A DNA stretch of 64,000 nt from Microbacterium hydrocarbonoxydans (GCF_900105205.1 NZ_FNSQ01000005.1:248001-312000); one strand, 5' to 3'. Positions 23,190 through 33,340 are shown, numbered from the stretch's first letter. The notes: a model not told the origin generated them from the sequence alone. Numbers and translations: made by a program.

Positions 23190-23704
23190 GCACTCCCAGT
23201 GAACTCGTCCTCCTGCTGCTGCGCGTCGGCTTCCTGCTGCTGCTGTGGTTCTTCGTGTTCGGCGTCGTGTACTCGCTGCGAGCCGACCTCTTCGGCATGA
23301 AGGTGCGCAAGCTCCCGACCGAGGGCCCGGCGGCGAGCGCCGCGCCGGCACCGGCGGCGGCATCCCGTCCCTCCTCCTCGAAGCCGAGCACCGGCCCCGC
23401 GACCGTCGCGACCGCCAAGCGCCTGGTCATCACGTCGGGTCCGAAGGCGGGGCTCGAACTCCCCCTCGGCTCCGACACCCTCACGATCGGGCGCTCGAGC
23501 GAGTCCGCCCTCGTGATCCGCGACGACTACACGTCCAGCCACCATGCGCGCCTGCTGCTGCGCGGAGACAGCTGGGCCATCCAGGATCTGGACTCGACCA
23601 ACGGCACCTTCGTCGCCGGTCAGCGGGTGACCGGCGGCCCGGTCGGCCTCTCTCTCGGCACTCCGATCAAGGTGGGCGCCACGACCTTCGAGCTGCGAGC
23701 CTGA
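23186..23704 (+). CDS. fhaB: Membrane-anchored FHA protein FhaB (FipA-partner type)
   Basis: A 172-aa protein with one N-terminal helix (LVLLLLRVGFLLLLWFFVFG), a Pro/Ala/Ser linker and a C-terminal FHA domain (SDTLTIGRSSESALVIRDDY, SSHHARLLL, LDSTNGTFVAGQRV). It should sit at the membrane and bind phosphothreonine on division proteins. GTG start overlaps the fhaA stop (GTGA). Confidence 0.94.
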   Translation: MSTPSELVLLLLRVGFLLLLWFFVFGVVYSLRADLFGMKVRKLPTEGPAASAAPAPAAASRPSSSKPSTGPATVATAKRLVITSGPKAGLELPLGSDTLTIGRSSESALVIRDDYTSSHHARLLLRGDSWAIQDLDSTNGTFVAGQRVTGGPVGLSLGTPIKVGATTFELRA

Positions 23705-23711
23705 CCCGGGC

Positions 23712-25013
23712 ATGGTCTTCGAAGGCTCGAGCGCCGCGATCTCCCACACCGGGAAGGTCCGCTCCAACAACCAGGATTCCGGATACTCCGGGGCCAACCT
23801 CTTCGTCGTCGCCGACGGCATGGGCGGCCACGCCGGAGGCGATGTGGCCTCGAGCCTCGCGATCCACCGGATGGAGCCGCTCGACCAGCCGTACACGTCC
23901 ACCGAAGACGCGCAGGCATCGCTGCAGGCCGCGGCGACCACGGCCGCCGGCGACCTGATCCGCGCCGCGAAGGATCGTCCGGAGCTCGCCGGCCTCGGCA
24001 CCACCCTCAGCGCGATCATCATGGTCGACGACTTCGCGGTCATCGGCCACATCGGCGACTCGCGCATCTATCTCTACCGCGACGACGCACTCACCCAGAT
24101 CACGGCCGACCACACCTTCGTGCAGCGGCTCGTCGACTCGGGGCGCATCACTCCCGAGGAAGCTCGCTACCACCCGCGCCGTTCTGTGCTGATGCGCGTG
24201 CTCAGCGACATGGACGCCGACCCCGAGCTGGACATGTTCGTCATGCACACCCAGCCCGGCGACCGCTGGTTGCTGTGCTCGGACGGACTCTCGGGCGTCG
24301 TCGACGAGGCGCACATCCTCAAGGCGATGCGCATGGGGATGGCTCCCGGCCGCACGGCCGACAACCTGCTGAAGCAGGCCCTCGACGGCGGAGCCCCCGA
24401 CAACGTCACGATCGTCCTCGTCGAGGTCGGCGGCCAGCACGCCATGCACTCGGGCACCGCGACGATCGTCGGCTCGGCGTCGAACCCCGCCAACGTCACG
24501 GTCCCCCCGGTACGTGCCCCGCGCGGCAACTGGCTGCACCCGGTGCGCCAGGCCGCGAACGAGCCCAGCCATTTCGAGCCAGCCCCCGAGTACCTCGAGG
24601 AGCTGATCGAAGAGGACCGGCGCCGCGCCAAGCGTCGCCGAATCGGCTGGATCGCCGGGATGCTCGTGGTCATCGCGATGCTCGTGTTCGCCGCTTTTGC
24701 GGCCTACAGCTGGACCCAGACCCGCTACTTCGTCGGTGCCGATGAAGACAGCGTCGTGATCTATCAGGGCGTGCAACAGAACATCGGCCCGATCACCCTG
24801 TCGACACCGCTGCGCGACACCGACATCCTGCTCGCGAATCTGCCGCCGTATCAACGCGATTCCGTCGAGCGCACCATCACGGCACGCTCGTTCGCCGACG
24901 CCGAGGCGATCGTCACGCGTCTGCAGGCCGGAGCCGATCGCGTGACCGGTGAGACGCCGCTGCCCACTCCCCTGCCCACGCCGAGCCCGACACCGACGGA
25001 GGACGCCGGATGA
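23712..25013 (+). CDS. pstP: PP2C-type Ser/Thr protein phosphatase PstP
   Basis: A 433-aa phosphatase. Catalytic PP2C motifs in order: VRSNNQDSGYSG, VADGMGGHAGGDVAS, GDSRIYLYRDD, CSDGLSGVVD and PDNVTIVLVEVGG, whose Asp residues bind two or three metal ions. A single helix (GWIAGMLVVIAMLVFAAFAA, about 315-335) leads to a short extracytoplasmic tail. It reverses phosphorylation by PknA/PknB, encoded downstream. Seven bases separate it from fhaB; it overlaps rodA by four. Confidence 0.95.
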   Translation: MVFEGSSAAISHTGKVRSNNQDSGYSGANLFVVADGMGGHAGGDVASSLAIHRMEPLDQPYTSTEDAQASLQAAATTAAGDLIRAAKDRPELAGLGTTLSAIIMVDDFAVIGHIGDSRIYLYRDDALTQITADHTFVQRLVDSGRITPEEARYHPRRSVLMRVLSDMDADPELDMFVMHTQPGDRWLLCSDGLSGVVDEAHILKAMRMGMAPGRTADNLLKQALDGGAPDNVTIVLVEVGGQHAMHSGTATIVGSASNPANVTVPPVRAPRGNWLHPVRQAANEPSHFEPAPEYLEELIEEDRRRAKRRRIGWIAGMLVVIAMLVFAAFAAYSWTQTRYFVGADEDSVVIYQGVQQNIGPITLSTPLRDTDILLANLPPYQRDSVERTITARSFADAEAIVTRLQAGADRVTGETPLPTPLPTPSPTPTEDAG

Positions 25014-26395
25014 GCACCGACGTCACGGCCGACACCAGCGTCATCAAGGCGCTCAAGCGCATGCGGATGCCGCAGACGCAGCGCAACCGCGAGTTCTGGC
25101 TGCTCCTGTTCGCCGTCGCGCTCAGCGGCGCATCCCTGACCCTCGTGCAGCTCGGCGCACTCGGACTCATCGACCCGATGATCCTGGCGATCGGCGGCGG
25201 CCTGGCCGTACTGGCCTTCGCCGTGCACTTCGTGCTGCGCGCCGTCGCCTCGGACGCGGACCCGTTCGTCCTCCCGATCGCGACCCTGCTGACCGGCCTC
25301 GGCATCGCGATGATCTACCGCATCGACATCGCCCAGTCGCTCACCGGCTGGAACGCCTACTCGACGAAGCAGCTCGCGTGGACCGCGATCTCCCTCGCCG
25401 GCGCGATCGCGGTCGTGATCCTGCTGCGCAATTACCGGGTGCTGTTCCGCTACACGTACATCTTCGGCCTCTCCGGCATCCTGCTGCTGCTCCTGCCCTT
25501 CGTGCCCGGACTGCGCATCCCCGACGCGAACGCGCAGGTGTGGGTGTCACTCGGCGGCATGTTCGCGTTCCAGCCGGGAGAGCTCGCGAAGATCTGCCTG
25601 GCGATCTTCTTCGCCGGCTACCTGGTGCGCACCCGCGAGAGCCTCACCTCGGTGGGAACCAGGTTCCTCGGCATCACCTGGCCCCGCATGCGGGAGCTCG
25701 GACCCGTGCTCGTCGTCTGGGCGATCTCGCTCGGCATCATCGTGATCCAGCGCGACCTCGGCACCGGAACCCTGATCTTCGGCATGTTCGTCGCGATGCT
25801 CTACGTGGCCACCGGCAAGACCAGCTGGGTGCTCATCGGCCTCGCGCTGGTCGCGGCCGGCGTCGCCGTCGCCACGCAGATCCTCAGCTACGTGCAGGGG
25901 CGGTTCACGAACTGGCTGTTCCTCTTCGACCCCGAGAAGGTCGACCCCGACGGCGCCGGCTTCCAGCCCATGCAGGGACTGTTCGGCCTCGCACATGGCG
26001 GACTGCTCGGCACTGGCTGGGGGCAGGGTCGCCCCGAGGTCACTCCGCTCGCGCATAGCGACTACATCATCACCAGCCTCGGCGAGGAGATCGGCCTGAT
26101 CGGCCTGTTCGCGATCCTCAGCCTCTACATGGTGTTCGTCAGCCGCGGCGTCCGCATCGGTCTCGCCGGGCAGGACGACTTCGGCAAGCTGCTCGCGACC
26201 GGCCTCTCCTTCACGATCGCGCTGCAGGTCTTCATCATGGTCGGCGGTGTGACCAGGGTCATCCCGCTCACCGGTCTCACCACTCCGTTCCTCGCCGCGG
26301 GTGGATCGTCCCTCATCGCCAACTGGCTGATCGTGGCGATCCTGCTGCGCATCTCCGACGGCGTCCGCAGTCAACCCAGGGCGGTGATCGGCTGA
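25010..26395 (+). CDS. rodA: SEDS peptidoglycan polymerase, RodA/FtsW family
   Basis: A 461-aa polytopic membrane protein (10-12 helices). Family signatures include QVWVSLGGMFAFQPGELAKI, IVIQRDLGTGTLIF, and HSDYIITSLGEEIGLIGLF and GLTTPFLAAGGSSLIANW near the end. It polymerises lipid II glycan strands together with the PBP encoded next. ATGA overlap with pstP. Confidence 0.94.
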   Translation: MSTDVTADTSVIKALKRMRMPQTQRNREFWLLLFAVALSGASLTLVQLGALGLIDPMILAIGGGLAVLAFAVHFVLRAVASDADPFVLPIATLLTGLGIAMIYRIDIAQSLTGWNAYSTKQLAWTAISLAGAIAVVILLRNYRVLFRYTYIFGLSGILLLLLPFVPGLRIPDANAQVWVSLGGMFAFQPGELAKICLAIFFAGYLVRTRESLTSVGTRFLGITWPRMRELGPVLVVWAISLGIIVIQRDLGTGTLIFGMFVAMLYVATGKTSWVLIGLALVAAGVAVATQILSYVQGRFTNWLFLFDPEKVDPDGAGFQPMQGLFGLAHGGLLGTGWGQGRPEVTPLAHSDYIITSLGEEIGLIGLFAILSLYMVFVSRGVRIGLAGQDDFGKLLATGLSFTIALQVFIMVGGVTRVIPLTGLTTPFLAAGGSSLIANWLIVAILLRISDGVRSQPRAVIG

Positions 26396-26396
26396 C

Positions 26397-27851
26397 ATGA
26401 CGAAGGAACTCCGCAGACTCAGCATCGTGATGCTGTTCATGTTCATCTCGCTGTTCGCCGCGACCAGCTGGATCCAGGTCGTCGAGGCCGACTCGCTCGG
26501 CCAGAACAGCAACAACCGGCGCACCCTGCTCGACAGCTACGAGATCCAGCGCGGCTCGATCATCGTCGACGACGTGGCGATCGCCTCGTCCACGCCATCC
26601 GACGATCGCTACCAGTTCCAGCGCGTCTACACGGATGCCGCGATGTGGGCGCCGGTGACCGGCTACTTCAACCCGGCGCTGCAGTCGGCCACGGGCATCG
26701 AGCGGGCGATGAACGGCGACCTGTCCGGCACCGGCTCGAGCGCGTTCTTCGCCGAGATCGAGCGCATCCTGTCCGGCCAGCCGCAGCGCGGATTCAGCGT
26801 CGAGCTGACTCTCGACAGCGCCGCACAGCGCGCCGCCTACGAGGGCCTGGAGGGACTCAACGGCGCGGTCGTCGCGATCGAGCCGAAGACCGGCCGCATC
26901 CTCGCCATGGTCTCGACACCGGGCTTCGACACGAATTCGCTCGCCAGCCACGACGCGGATGCCGCGAACTCCGCCTACGACATTCTCGACGAGGATCCGA
27001 ACAAGCCGCTGTCGAACCGCGCGATCGCCGGCGACCTCAACCCTCCCGGCTCGACGTTCAAGCTCGTCGTCGCGGCCGCGGCCTACGCCTCCGGCGACTA
27101 CACGCCCTCGTCGACTCTGCCGAACCCCGCCCGCTACCAGCTGCCCGGCTCCACGAACACTGTGGCGAACGCGTGGGGAGGCACCTGCGGAAGCGGCGCC
27201 ACGGTCACGATCTCCGAGGCCATCCGGCTGAGTTGCAACATCCCGATGGCGGAGCTCGCCGTGAAGCTGGGCGACGACGCGATCCGCGAGATGGCGGAGA
27301 AGTTCGGCTTCAACCAGAGCTTCGCCACCCCCCTCGAATCGACCCCCTCGAGCTACCCCCGCGCCCTCGACGACGCGCAGACCGCCCTGACCGGATTCGG
27401 CCAGGGTCAGGTCACCGCGACACCGCTGCAGATCGCCATGGTGGCGGCCGGCATCGCGAACGACGGCGTGGTGATGAACCCCCGTCTGATCGACACGGTC
27501 ATCGGCAACGACCTCTCGGTCGTCCGCGCCTTCGAGGACTCCGAGTTCGGTCGGGCCCTCGAAGCGACGGTGGCCGACGACGTGACGGCGTCGATGGTCG
27601 CGAGCGTCTCAAACGGCGCCGCTCAGGGTGCAAGAATAGACGGGGTCGATGTGGCCGGGAAGACCGGTACGACCGAGAACGATGACAACCCGTACACGTT
27701 GTGGTTCACCGGTTTCGCGCCGGCGAACGACCCCGAGGTTGCAGTAGCGGTCCTCGTCGAAGACGGCGGTGGACAAGGGCAGTCAGGATCCGGCGACACC
27801 ATCGCCGCTCCGATTGCGAAGAAGGTCATAGAGGCGGTGCTGGGCAGATGA
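26397..27851 (+). CDS. pbpA: Class B penicillin-binding protein (transpeptidase)
   Basis: A 484-aa membrane-anchored transpeptidase: short cytoplasmic end, one helix ([19 protein letters not shown]), a dimerisation region, then the penicillin-binding domain with SxxK in [13 protein letters not shown] (active Ser), SxN in [11 protein letters not shown], and KTG in [11 protein letters not shown]. It cross-links the strands made by RodA. The stop overlaps the pknA start (ATGA). Confidence 0.95.
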   Translation: MTKELRRLSIVMLFMFISLFAATSWIQVVEADSLGQNSNNRRTLLDSYEIQRGSIIVDDVAIASSTPSDDRYQFQRVYTDAAMWAPVTGYFNPALQSATGIERAMNGDLSGTGSSAFFAEIERILSGQPQRGFSVELTLDSAAQRAAYEGLEGLNGAVVAIEPKTGRILAMVSTPGFDTNSLASHDADAANSAYDILDEDPNKPLSNRAIAGDLNPPGSTFKLVVAAAAYASGDYTPSSTLPNPARYQLPGSTNTVANAWGGTCGSGATVTISEAIRLSCNIPMAELAVKLGDDAIREMAEKFGFNQSFATPLESTPSSYPRALDDAQTALTGFGQGQVTATPLQIAMVAAGIANDGVVMNPRLIDTVIGNDLSVVRAFEDSEFGRALEATVADDVTASMVASVSNGAAQGARIDGVDVAGKTGTTENDDNPYTLWFTGFAPANDPEVAVAVLVEDGGGQGQSGSGDTIAAPIAKKVIEAVLGR

Positions 27852-29596
27852 GACCGACGCAGGGTGTGTCGTTCGGTGGTCGCTACGAGCTGCAGTCGCG
27901 TATTGCGATCGGCGGCATGGGCGAGGTGTGGGAGGCGACGGATCACGTCATCGGCCGCACCGTGGCCATCAAGATCCTCAAGGACGAGTACATGGGGGAC
28001 CCCGGGTTCCTCGAGCGGTTCCGCGCTGAGGCGCGCCATGCCGCACTCGTCAATCACGAGGGCATCGCGAGCGTCTTCGACTACGGCGAGGAGAACGGCA
28101 GCGCCTACCTCGTCATGGAGCTCGTGCCCGGCGAGGCCCTGTCGACTGTGCTGGAGCGCGATGGCGCCCTGAGCGCCGACAAGACGCTCGACATCGTCGC
28201 GCAGACGGCATCCGCTCTGCAGGCGGCGCACGCCGCTGGTCTCGTGCACCGCGACATCAAGCCGGGAAACCTGCTGATCACGCCCGACGGCCGCGTCAAG
28301 ATCACCGACTTCGGCATCGCCCGCATCGCCGACCAGGTGCCGCTGACGGCCACCGGCCAGGTCATGGGCACCGTGCAGTACCTCTCGCCGGAGCAGGCGT
28401 CGGGCCACCCCGCCTCCCCCGCCACCGACACGTACTCGCTCGGCATCGTCGCCTACGAATGCCTCGCGGGCAAGCGCCCGTTCACGGGTGAGTCGCAGGT
28501 CGCGATCGCGATGGCGCAGATCAACGAGCAGCCCCCGCCGCTGCCGCCGACCGTGCCGATCCCGGTGCAGAACCTCGTCATGGCGATGATCGCCAAGAAG
28601 CCGGCCGACCGTCCGTCGTCCTCCGCCACCGTGGCCCGCGCCGCACAGGCACTGCGCCGTGGCGACCTGAACTCCGCAGCGATCGCCGTCCCGGCCATCG
28701 CGACCGGTGGAGTGGCATCCGACGATGCGACCCGTCTGCTCAGCGCGAGCGGCGACGACGGGGCCACGCGCATCCTGCCGACGACCGCACAGCTCCCGAC
28801 CGGAGAGGATGCGGTCGACGAGGACGAGAAGAAGAAGAAGAAGCGCAGTCCCTGGACCTGGCCTCTCATCGCTCTGATCGCCCTCCTCGTGATCGTGCTG
28901 GCCGGCACCGTCTTCGCCCTGATGAACCAGGGAGACGGCGACCCCGAGCCCACGAAGTCGACGACCACGAGCGCGACTCCCAAGCCGACGCCGACAGAGG
29001 TCGAGACCGAAGAGCCCGCTCAGGTCGACGTCGATGCTCTCGGCCTCGAAGGCATGCAGTGCGAGGCCGCTCGGACCGCGGCGATCAACGCCGGTCTGCA
29101 GGCCGAGTGCGTGGTCGGCAACACCGTCGCGTCGTCGCCCGACCAGGTCGGCACCGTCGAATCCGTGCAGCCGGGTGGGAATGTGCCAGAGGGCACCACG
29201 CTCACCCTGACGACGTTCAAGGAGCCGGTGCAGGTCGGAAAGCCCTCCGGCACGCCGACGCTCGCCGGTGAGCCGACCGAGGGCCAGCCCGTCACGCTGA
29301 ACTGGCCGAGCTTCGAGTGCCCCTCCGGCACCGGCGCTCGCTCTGCCTTCGAGGTCACGCTGACGAATGCGACGTTCTCCGGTGGTAACGCCGGGGAGTC
29401 GATCCGCAGCTTCGGCCCGAGCGTCCTGTCGACGCAGATCGTGCCCGGAACGGCCGGACAGACCGTCACAGCGACGTTCCGCGTCTTCTGCGGCAGTGAC
29501 AGGCCGTCGGAGCAGTCCGACCCGATGCCCGGCGCGATCATCCTGCCCGCGGCTCCCGTCGACGGCGGAGACGGTGGCGGCGAAGACGCAGGTTGA
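27848..29596 (+). CDS. pknA: Ser/Thr protein kinase PknA-like
   Basis: A 582-aa transmembrane kinase. The Gly loop [12 protein letters not shown], Lys42 in VAIKIL, catalytic Asp136 in [10 protein letters not shown] and DFG at 155-157 are all present. A Lys-rich juxtamembrane segment precedes the helix (338-360), then an outside part with one PASTA-like module (about 395-455) and a C-terminal immunoglobulin-like region. A PASTA module and long ectodomain are more than mycobacterial PknA carries. ATG 27848 overlaps the pbpA stop. Confidence 0.93.
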   Translation: MRPTQGVSFGGRYELQSRIAIGGMGEVWEATDHVIGRTVAIKILKDEYMGDPGFLERFRAEARHAALVNHEGIASVFDYGEENGSAYLVMELVPGEALSTVLERDGALSADKTLDIVAQTASALQAAHAAGLVHRDIKPGNLLITPDGRVKITDFGIARIADQVPLTATGQVMGTVQYLSPEQASGHPASPATDTYSLGIVAYECLAGKRPFTGESQVAIAMAQINEQPPPLPPTVPIPVQNLVMAMIAKKPADRPSSSATVARAAQALRRGDLNSAAIAVPAIATGGVASDDATRLLSASGDDGATRILPTTAQLPTGEDAVDEDEKKKKKRSPWTWPLIALIALLVIVLAGTVFALMNQGDGDPEPTKSTTTSATPKPTPTEVETEEPAQVDVDALGLEGMQCEAARTAAINAGLQAECVVGNTVASSPDQVGTVESVQPGGNVPEGTTLTLTTFKEPVQVGKPSGTPTLAGEPTEGQPVTLNWPSFECPSGTGARSAFEVTLTNATFSGGNAGESIRSFGPSVLSTQIVPGTAGQTVTATFRVFCGSDRPSEQSDPMPGAIILPAAPVDGGDGGGEDAG

Positions 29597-29654
29597 TCGC
29601 CGACTCGCACCGTAGGCTGAGAGCATTCATCAGGTCGTATCAGGGGGTCAGTAC

Positions 29655-31349
29655 GTGTCGACAGAGCCACGCGTTCTCGCGGGACGCTATCGCGTCGACG
29701 AACTCATCGGTCACGGCGGCATGGCGAAGGTCTACCGCGGGTACGACCTGACCCTCGGCCGCGCGGTCGCGATCAAGATCCTCGACCCCGAGCTGGCCCG
29801 CGACACGGCATTCCGAACCCGGTTCCGCCTCGAGGCGCAGTCCGCCTCGCGCATGTCGCACCCGTCGATCGTGCGCGTCTACGACGCCGGTGACCCCTCG
29901 ACGACCGACAGCAGCACCGACGAACCGCCGTACATCATCATGGAGCTCATCAGCGGCACGCTGCTGAAGGACATCATCGCGAACGGCCCCGTCCCCGTCG
30001 ATGACGCGGTGCGCTATGTCGACGGCATCCTCGAGGCACTCGACTACTCCCACCGCGCCGGCGTCGTTCATCGCGACATCAAGCCCGGCAACGTGATGGT
30101 CACCGAGAAGGGGCAGGTCAAGGTCATGGACTTCGGCATCGCCCGCGCGGTGTCCGACTCCTCGTCGACCGTGGCCGAGACCACGCAGATCATCGGCACG
30201 GCCGCGTACTTCTCCCCCGAGCAGGCCAAGGGCGAGCCCGTCGATGCACGGGCCGACCTCTACTCCACCGGCGTGGTCCTCTACGAACTGCTCACCGGTC
30301 GCCAGCCCTTCCGTGGTGAATCGCCGGTCGCTGTCGCGTACCAGCACGTGAGTGAGACGCCTGTTCCCCCGACCGAGGTGAACGAGGACTCTCCCGGCGC
30401 TCTCGACCCGATCGTCCTGCGCGCCCTGGCGAAGGATCCGTACCAGCGGTATCCGGATGCCGCGCATTTCCGCGCGGCGCTGGATTCCGCCGTCGCCGGC
30501 CATGCCCCCACCCGCAAGGAGCTGGGCGCTCTCACGAGCGAGCTCTACGGTCCGAGCCCCCGCGCGGCCCAGGAGACGGCACGGTCTCTGCGACAGCTGA
30601 GCACCGACACGACGATGGCGCGCACCCAGTCCGGTCCCCCGGTGGCCTGGATCTGGGCCGGCGTCGCCCTGCTCGCCGTGCTGCTGGCATCCGTCCTCTT
30701 CTGGGTGTGGACAATCAGCATGCGGCCTGACGACGTGCCCACCAGCTCGCGCGTGGTCCCCGACCTCGTGAACGTCTCGTCCGAGCGCGCGCAGGAGGAT
30801 CTCGGCGAGCTCGACCTCACCTCGAAGCTCGTGCTCGAGTCGAGCAACGACGTCGCCGAGGGCAACGTCATCCGCACCGACCCCGAACCCGGAACTGCGG
30901 TGAACGAAGGCGACTCCGTCACCCTCTACGTGTCTTCCGGCAAAGAGACGGTCGTGGTGCCGACGCTGGAAGGGCTCTCGGTGGCGGCAGCGAAGGAGGC
31001 CATCGCGAGCGCCGGACTGCAGCTCGGCACGGTGATCCAACGCAACGACAAGGGTCTCGCCGCCGGGACGGTCATGGAGGCGAGCGAGACCGCCGAGAGC
31101 GAGGTCGCACCCAAGACCGTCGTGAACCTCGTCGTCGCCAGCGGTCGCGTGACCCTGACCGATGTCTCGGGGTGGACGATGGAGGCCGCTGAGGCCGAGC
31201 TCGAACGCATCGGGCTCACGGCACAGCCCGTGGAGCTCACCGACTGCGAGCCGACGAACCCGCCGACGGTCGCATCGATGTCCGTCGCCCCCGGCGATGT
31301 CGCGATCGGGTCGACGGTCGAGCTGCGTTACTGCGCCGCCGCCGGCTGA
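29655..31349 (+). CDS. pknB: Ser/Thr protein kinase PknB with three PASTA domains
   Basis: A 564-aa kinase: Lys41 in VAIKILDPEL, Asp141 in [13 protein letters not shown] at 159-161, activation-loop threonines in VAETTQIIGTAAYFSPEQ, one helix near 330-355 (IWAGVALLAVLLASVLFWVW) and three PASTA repeats (about 368-433, 434-500, 501-563) that sense muropeptides or lipid II. GTG start after CAGGGGGTC; TAGGCT at 29611-29616 may be a separate promoter. Its 3' end overlaps the convergent pabA-like gene by 22 bases. Confidence 0.95.
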   Translation: MSTEPRVLAGRYRVDELIGHGGMAKVYRGYDLTLGRAVAIKILDPELARDTAFRTRFRLEAQSASRMSHPSIVRVYDAGDPSTTDSSTDEPPYIIMELISGTLLKDIIANGPVPVDDAVRYVDGILEALDYSHRAGVVHRDIKPGNVMVTEKGQVKVMDFGIARAVSDSSSTVAETTQIIGTAAYFSPEQAKGEPVDARADLYSTGVVLYELLTGRQPFRGESPVAVAYQHVSETPVPPTEVNEDSPGALDPIVLRALAKDPYQRYPDAAHFRAALDSAVAGHAPTRKELGALTSELYGPSPRAAQETARSLRQLSTDTTMARTQSGPPVAWIWAGVALLAVLLASVLFWVWTISMRPDDVPTSSRVVPDLVNVSSERAQEDLGELDLTSKLVLESSNDVAEGNVIRTDPEPGTAVNEGDSVTLYVSSGKETVVVPTLEGLSVAAAKEAIASAGLQLGTVIQRNDKGLAAGTVMEASETAESEVAPKTVVNLVVASGRVTLTDVSGWTMEAAEAELERIGLTAQPVELTDCEPTNPPTVASMSVAPGDVAIGSTVELRYCAAAG

Positions 31350-31996
31350 TCGGGCCGCAGGTCCGCGCCCGACACCGGGTGCAGCCGTTCGGAGCGCGCC
31401 ACGGCATCCGCGTCGCCGACGGAGGCGAGCCAGTTCGCGAGCAGGCGGTATCCGCCCTCGGTGAGCACGCTCTCGGGGTGGAACTGCACCCCGACGATGG
31501 GCAGTCGGGCGTGCGCGAGAGCCATGACGGTGCCACTGTCGGTGCGGGCGGTCACGACGAGGTCGTCCGGTAGGGCGGACTCGTCGAGGGCGAGCGAGTG
31601 GTAACGGCCCACGTCGAACGGCGAGGGGATGCCGCTGAACAGCGCTGACCCGTCGTGCGTCACGCTCGACACCATGCCGTGCATGAGCTCCGGCGCCTCC
31701 GTGACGGTCGTGCCGAACGCCTCCCCGATCGCCTGGTGACCGAGGCACACGCCGAGGAGAGGCGTCCACCGCCGCGCCGCAGCGCGCACGACGTCGAGTG
31801 AGGCACCGGCGTCCGCCGGAGTGCCTGGGCCAGGGGAGATCATCACGGCGTCGAACGCCGTGAGCAGCTCATCGAGGGCGGGGATGTCGACGGCATCCGC
31901 CTCGACCATCTCGACCTCGGCGCCGAGTTCGCGCAGGTACCCGACCAGGGTGTGCACGAAGCTGTCGTGGTTGTCCACGACGAGCACACGGGTCAT
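31328..31996 (-). CDS. pabA: Class I glutamine amidotransferase, PabA/TrpG type
   Basis: A 222-aa glutaminase subunit. VLVVDNHDSFVHTLVGYLRE at the start, SPGPGTPADAG, the nucleophile Cys in LLGVCLGHQAIGEAFG, and the His/Glu pair in IVGVQFHPESVLTEGG complete the triad. It supplies ammonia to aminodeoxychorismate or anthranilate synthase; PabA versus TrpG cannot be settled here. It overlaps the upstream 51-aa gene by four bases and ends inside pknB. Confidence 0.92.
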   Translation of the reverse strand: MTRVLVVDNHDSFVHTLVGYLRELGAEVEMVEADAVDIPALDELLTAFDAVMISPGPGTPADAGASLDVVRAAARRWTPLLGVCLGHQAIGEAFGTTVTEAPELMHGMVSSVTHDGSALFSGIPSPFDVGRYHSLALDESALPDDLVVTARTDSGTVMALAHARLPIVGVQFHPESVLTEGGYRLLANWLASVGDADAVARSERLHPVSGADLRPDQPAAAQ

Positions 31997-32148
31997 TCGA
32001 GGTCGACCTCGCCCGGCGTGATGAGGGGGCTCACCCAGGGGAAGACGTACCAGAAGAGTCCGTAGAGCACGGCAGCGATGAGCACAACGAGGATGAACAG
32101 CTTCAGCCACCACGGACCGGGGAGGATGCGCCAGAGTGCGGCGTACAT
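31993..32148 (-). CDS. Small membrane protein, 51 aa
   Basis: MYAALWRILPGPWWLKLFIL followed by VVLIAAVLYGLFWYVFPWVS and an acidic end. One long membrane helix with Trp/Pro-rich flanks. It is fitted between the sortase and pabA genes, with an ATGA overlap to the latter. Small proteins of this form occupy the same place in other actinobacteria, next to crgA/sortase; function not known. Confidence 0.75.
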   Translation of the reverse strand: MYAALWRILPGPWWLKLFILVVLIAAVLYGLFWYVFPWVSPLITPGEVDLE

Positions 32149-32169
32149 GAGTCGTCTCGTTCCGTTCGG

Positions 32170-32964
32170 TTAGATCGACGGCCCGGCGGGCGGCGGTGGC
32201 GGGTCGGTCAGAGCCGGGGGCGGACCCTCGGCTCTCGGCTGGAAGCTCTCGTACACCCCGTAGGCGACGATGCGCTCTGCCAGCGAGTACAACGGCGAGC
32301 AGGCGGTGAGGGTGATGTACTTCTCCCCCGTCTGCGCTCCCGGCATCTGCGGGACGTCGAGCAGGACCTCTGTCTGCGTGGGCTTGACGTACTCGAGCGT
32401 GCGGAACCGGTAGGTGAACCAGCCGTCCGGTGTCTCGACGACGATCGCATCGCCGAGCTGCAGCTTGTCGAGCTGGTTGAACGGCTTGCCCCAGGTGGTG
32501 CGGTGCCCCGCCATCGCGAAGTTGCCGACTTCACCGGGCATCTTCGAATCGGTGTAGACGCCGATGCCGAGCTTGTCGAGCGTGCGCGCTCTGGTGGTGC
32601 CGCCGTAGATGCCCACGTTGTAGGCGGATCCGAACCGCGGGATGTGCATCTGGCCGAGACGTTCGGTATCGGCCGGCGGCGCGGGGATCACCGGCTCGAA
32701 GGTCGTGGTGCCGTCGTCTCCCTCGACGACGGGTGGCAGCTCCGGCGTGGGCCCGCTCGCCCACTCCTGCGAGACGGCCGCGCCCTCATCGTTCTTCTGC
32801 GCGCTGATGATGATGTCGCCGATCCACATCTGCCACGCGACGAAGAGAAGCACCAGCGCTCCGGCCGTGAGCAGGAGCTCGCCGAGGACGCTCGTGAAGG
32901 TGGCGCGCGAGCGAGGACGGCGACGGCCTGCGCGTCGCTCCCCCGAGACGACGGATGCGGTCAT
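32170..32964 (-). CDS. srtE: Class E sortase
   Basis: A 264-aa membrane-anchored transpeptidase: N-terminal helix (LGELLLTAGALVLLFVAWQM), then the sortase barrel with His in FAMAGHRTTWGKPF, nucleophile Cys in YITLTACSPLYS and Arg in LAERIVAYGVYE. Class E sortases attach LAxTG proteins to peptidoglycan in high-GC Gram-positives. A Pro-rich C-terminal tail is present. Confidence 0.94.
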   Translation of the reverse strand: MTASVVSGERRAGRRRPRSRATFTSVLGELLLTAGALVLLFVAWQMWIGDIIISAQKNDEGAAVSQEWASGPTPELPPVVEGDDGTTTFEPVIPAPPADTERLGQMHIPRFGSAYNVGIYGGTTRARTLDKLGIGVYTDSKMPGEVGNFAMAGHRTTWGKPFNQLDKLQLGDAIVVETPDGWFTYRFRTLEYVKPTQTEVLLDVPQMPGAQTGEKYITLTACSPLYSLAERIVAYGVYESFQPRAEGPPPALTDPPPPPAGPSI

Positions 32965-32970
32965 GCCGCG

Positions 32971-32976
32971 ATTTTA
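32971..32976 (-). promoter_or_regulatory. -10 hexamer of the sortase gene
   Basis: TAAAAT, then CGCGGC, then the ATG at 32964; leaderless geometry. Confidence 0.5.
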
Positions 32977-33038
32977 TCCCTCTGATCTGAACCCGTCCCA
33001 CCCGCCGCGGTTTCTCGGTGCGATATACGACTCTTGGG

Positions 33039-33044
33039 TACACT
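33039..33044 (+). promoter_or_regulatory. -10 hexamer of crgA
   Basis: TACACT, then GTGGGA, then the ATG at 33051. Confidence 0.5.
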
Positions 33045-33050
33045 GTGGGA

Positions 33051-33290
33051 ATGGCACGTGACCGCAACACTGAAGAACCCGAAGTTCAGCGCAGCGAAGG
33101 TGACGCCGCGCCCAACGCCGTGTGGTTCAAGCCGGTGATGATCGGCTTCATGCTGCTGGGCCTGATCTGGATCCTCGTGTTCTACATCTCCGGCATGCAG
33201 TTCCCGATCCCGGGTCTGGACAACTGGAACCTCGCGATCGGCCTCGGCATCGCCCTGATCGGATTCCTGATGACCACCCGCTGGCGCTGA
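33051..33290 (+). CDS. crgA: Cell division protein CrgA
   Basis: A 79-aa protein with a charged N-terminus and two helices: FKPVMIGFMLLGLIWILVFY and LAIGLGIALIGFLMTTRWR, joined by the short loop GMQFPIPGLDNW. This is the CrgA family, which recruits septal PBPs and FtsZ-ring components in actinobacteria. The ATG at 33051 begins the conserved part and fits the promoter. Confidence 0.93.
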   Translation: MARDRNTEEPEVQRSEGDAAPNAVWFKPVMIGFMLLGLIWILVFYISGMQFPIPGLDNWNLAIGLGIALIGFLMTTRWR

Positions 33291-33307
33291 CGCCGCCCTC
33301 ACGTCGA

Positions 33308-33340
33308 AGAAGGCCCCTCGCAGTCGCGAGGGGCCTTCTT
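33308..33340 (+). terminator. Rho-independent terminator after crgA
   Basis: AAGGCCCCTCGC (33310-33321) and GCGAGGGGCCTT (33326-33337) form a 12-bp stem with loop AGTC, followed by CTT. Confidence 0.85.

Noticed and set aside
29640..31769. A 709-codon minus-strand frame opposite pknB
   Set aside because: It is antisense to the clearly coding pknB with its kinase and PASTA motifs; the product is low-complexity.
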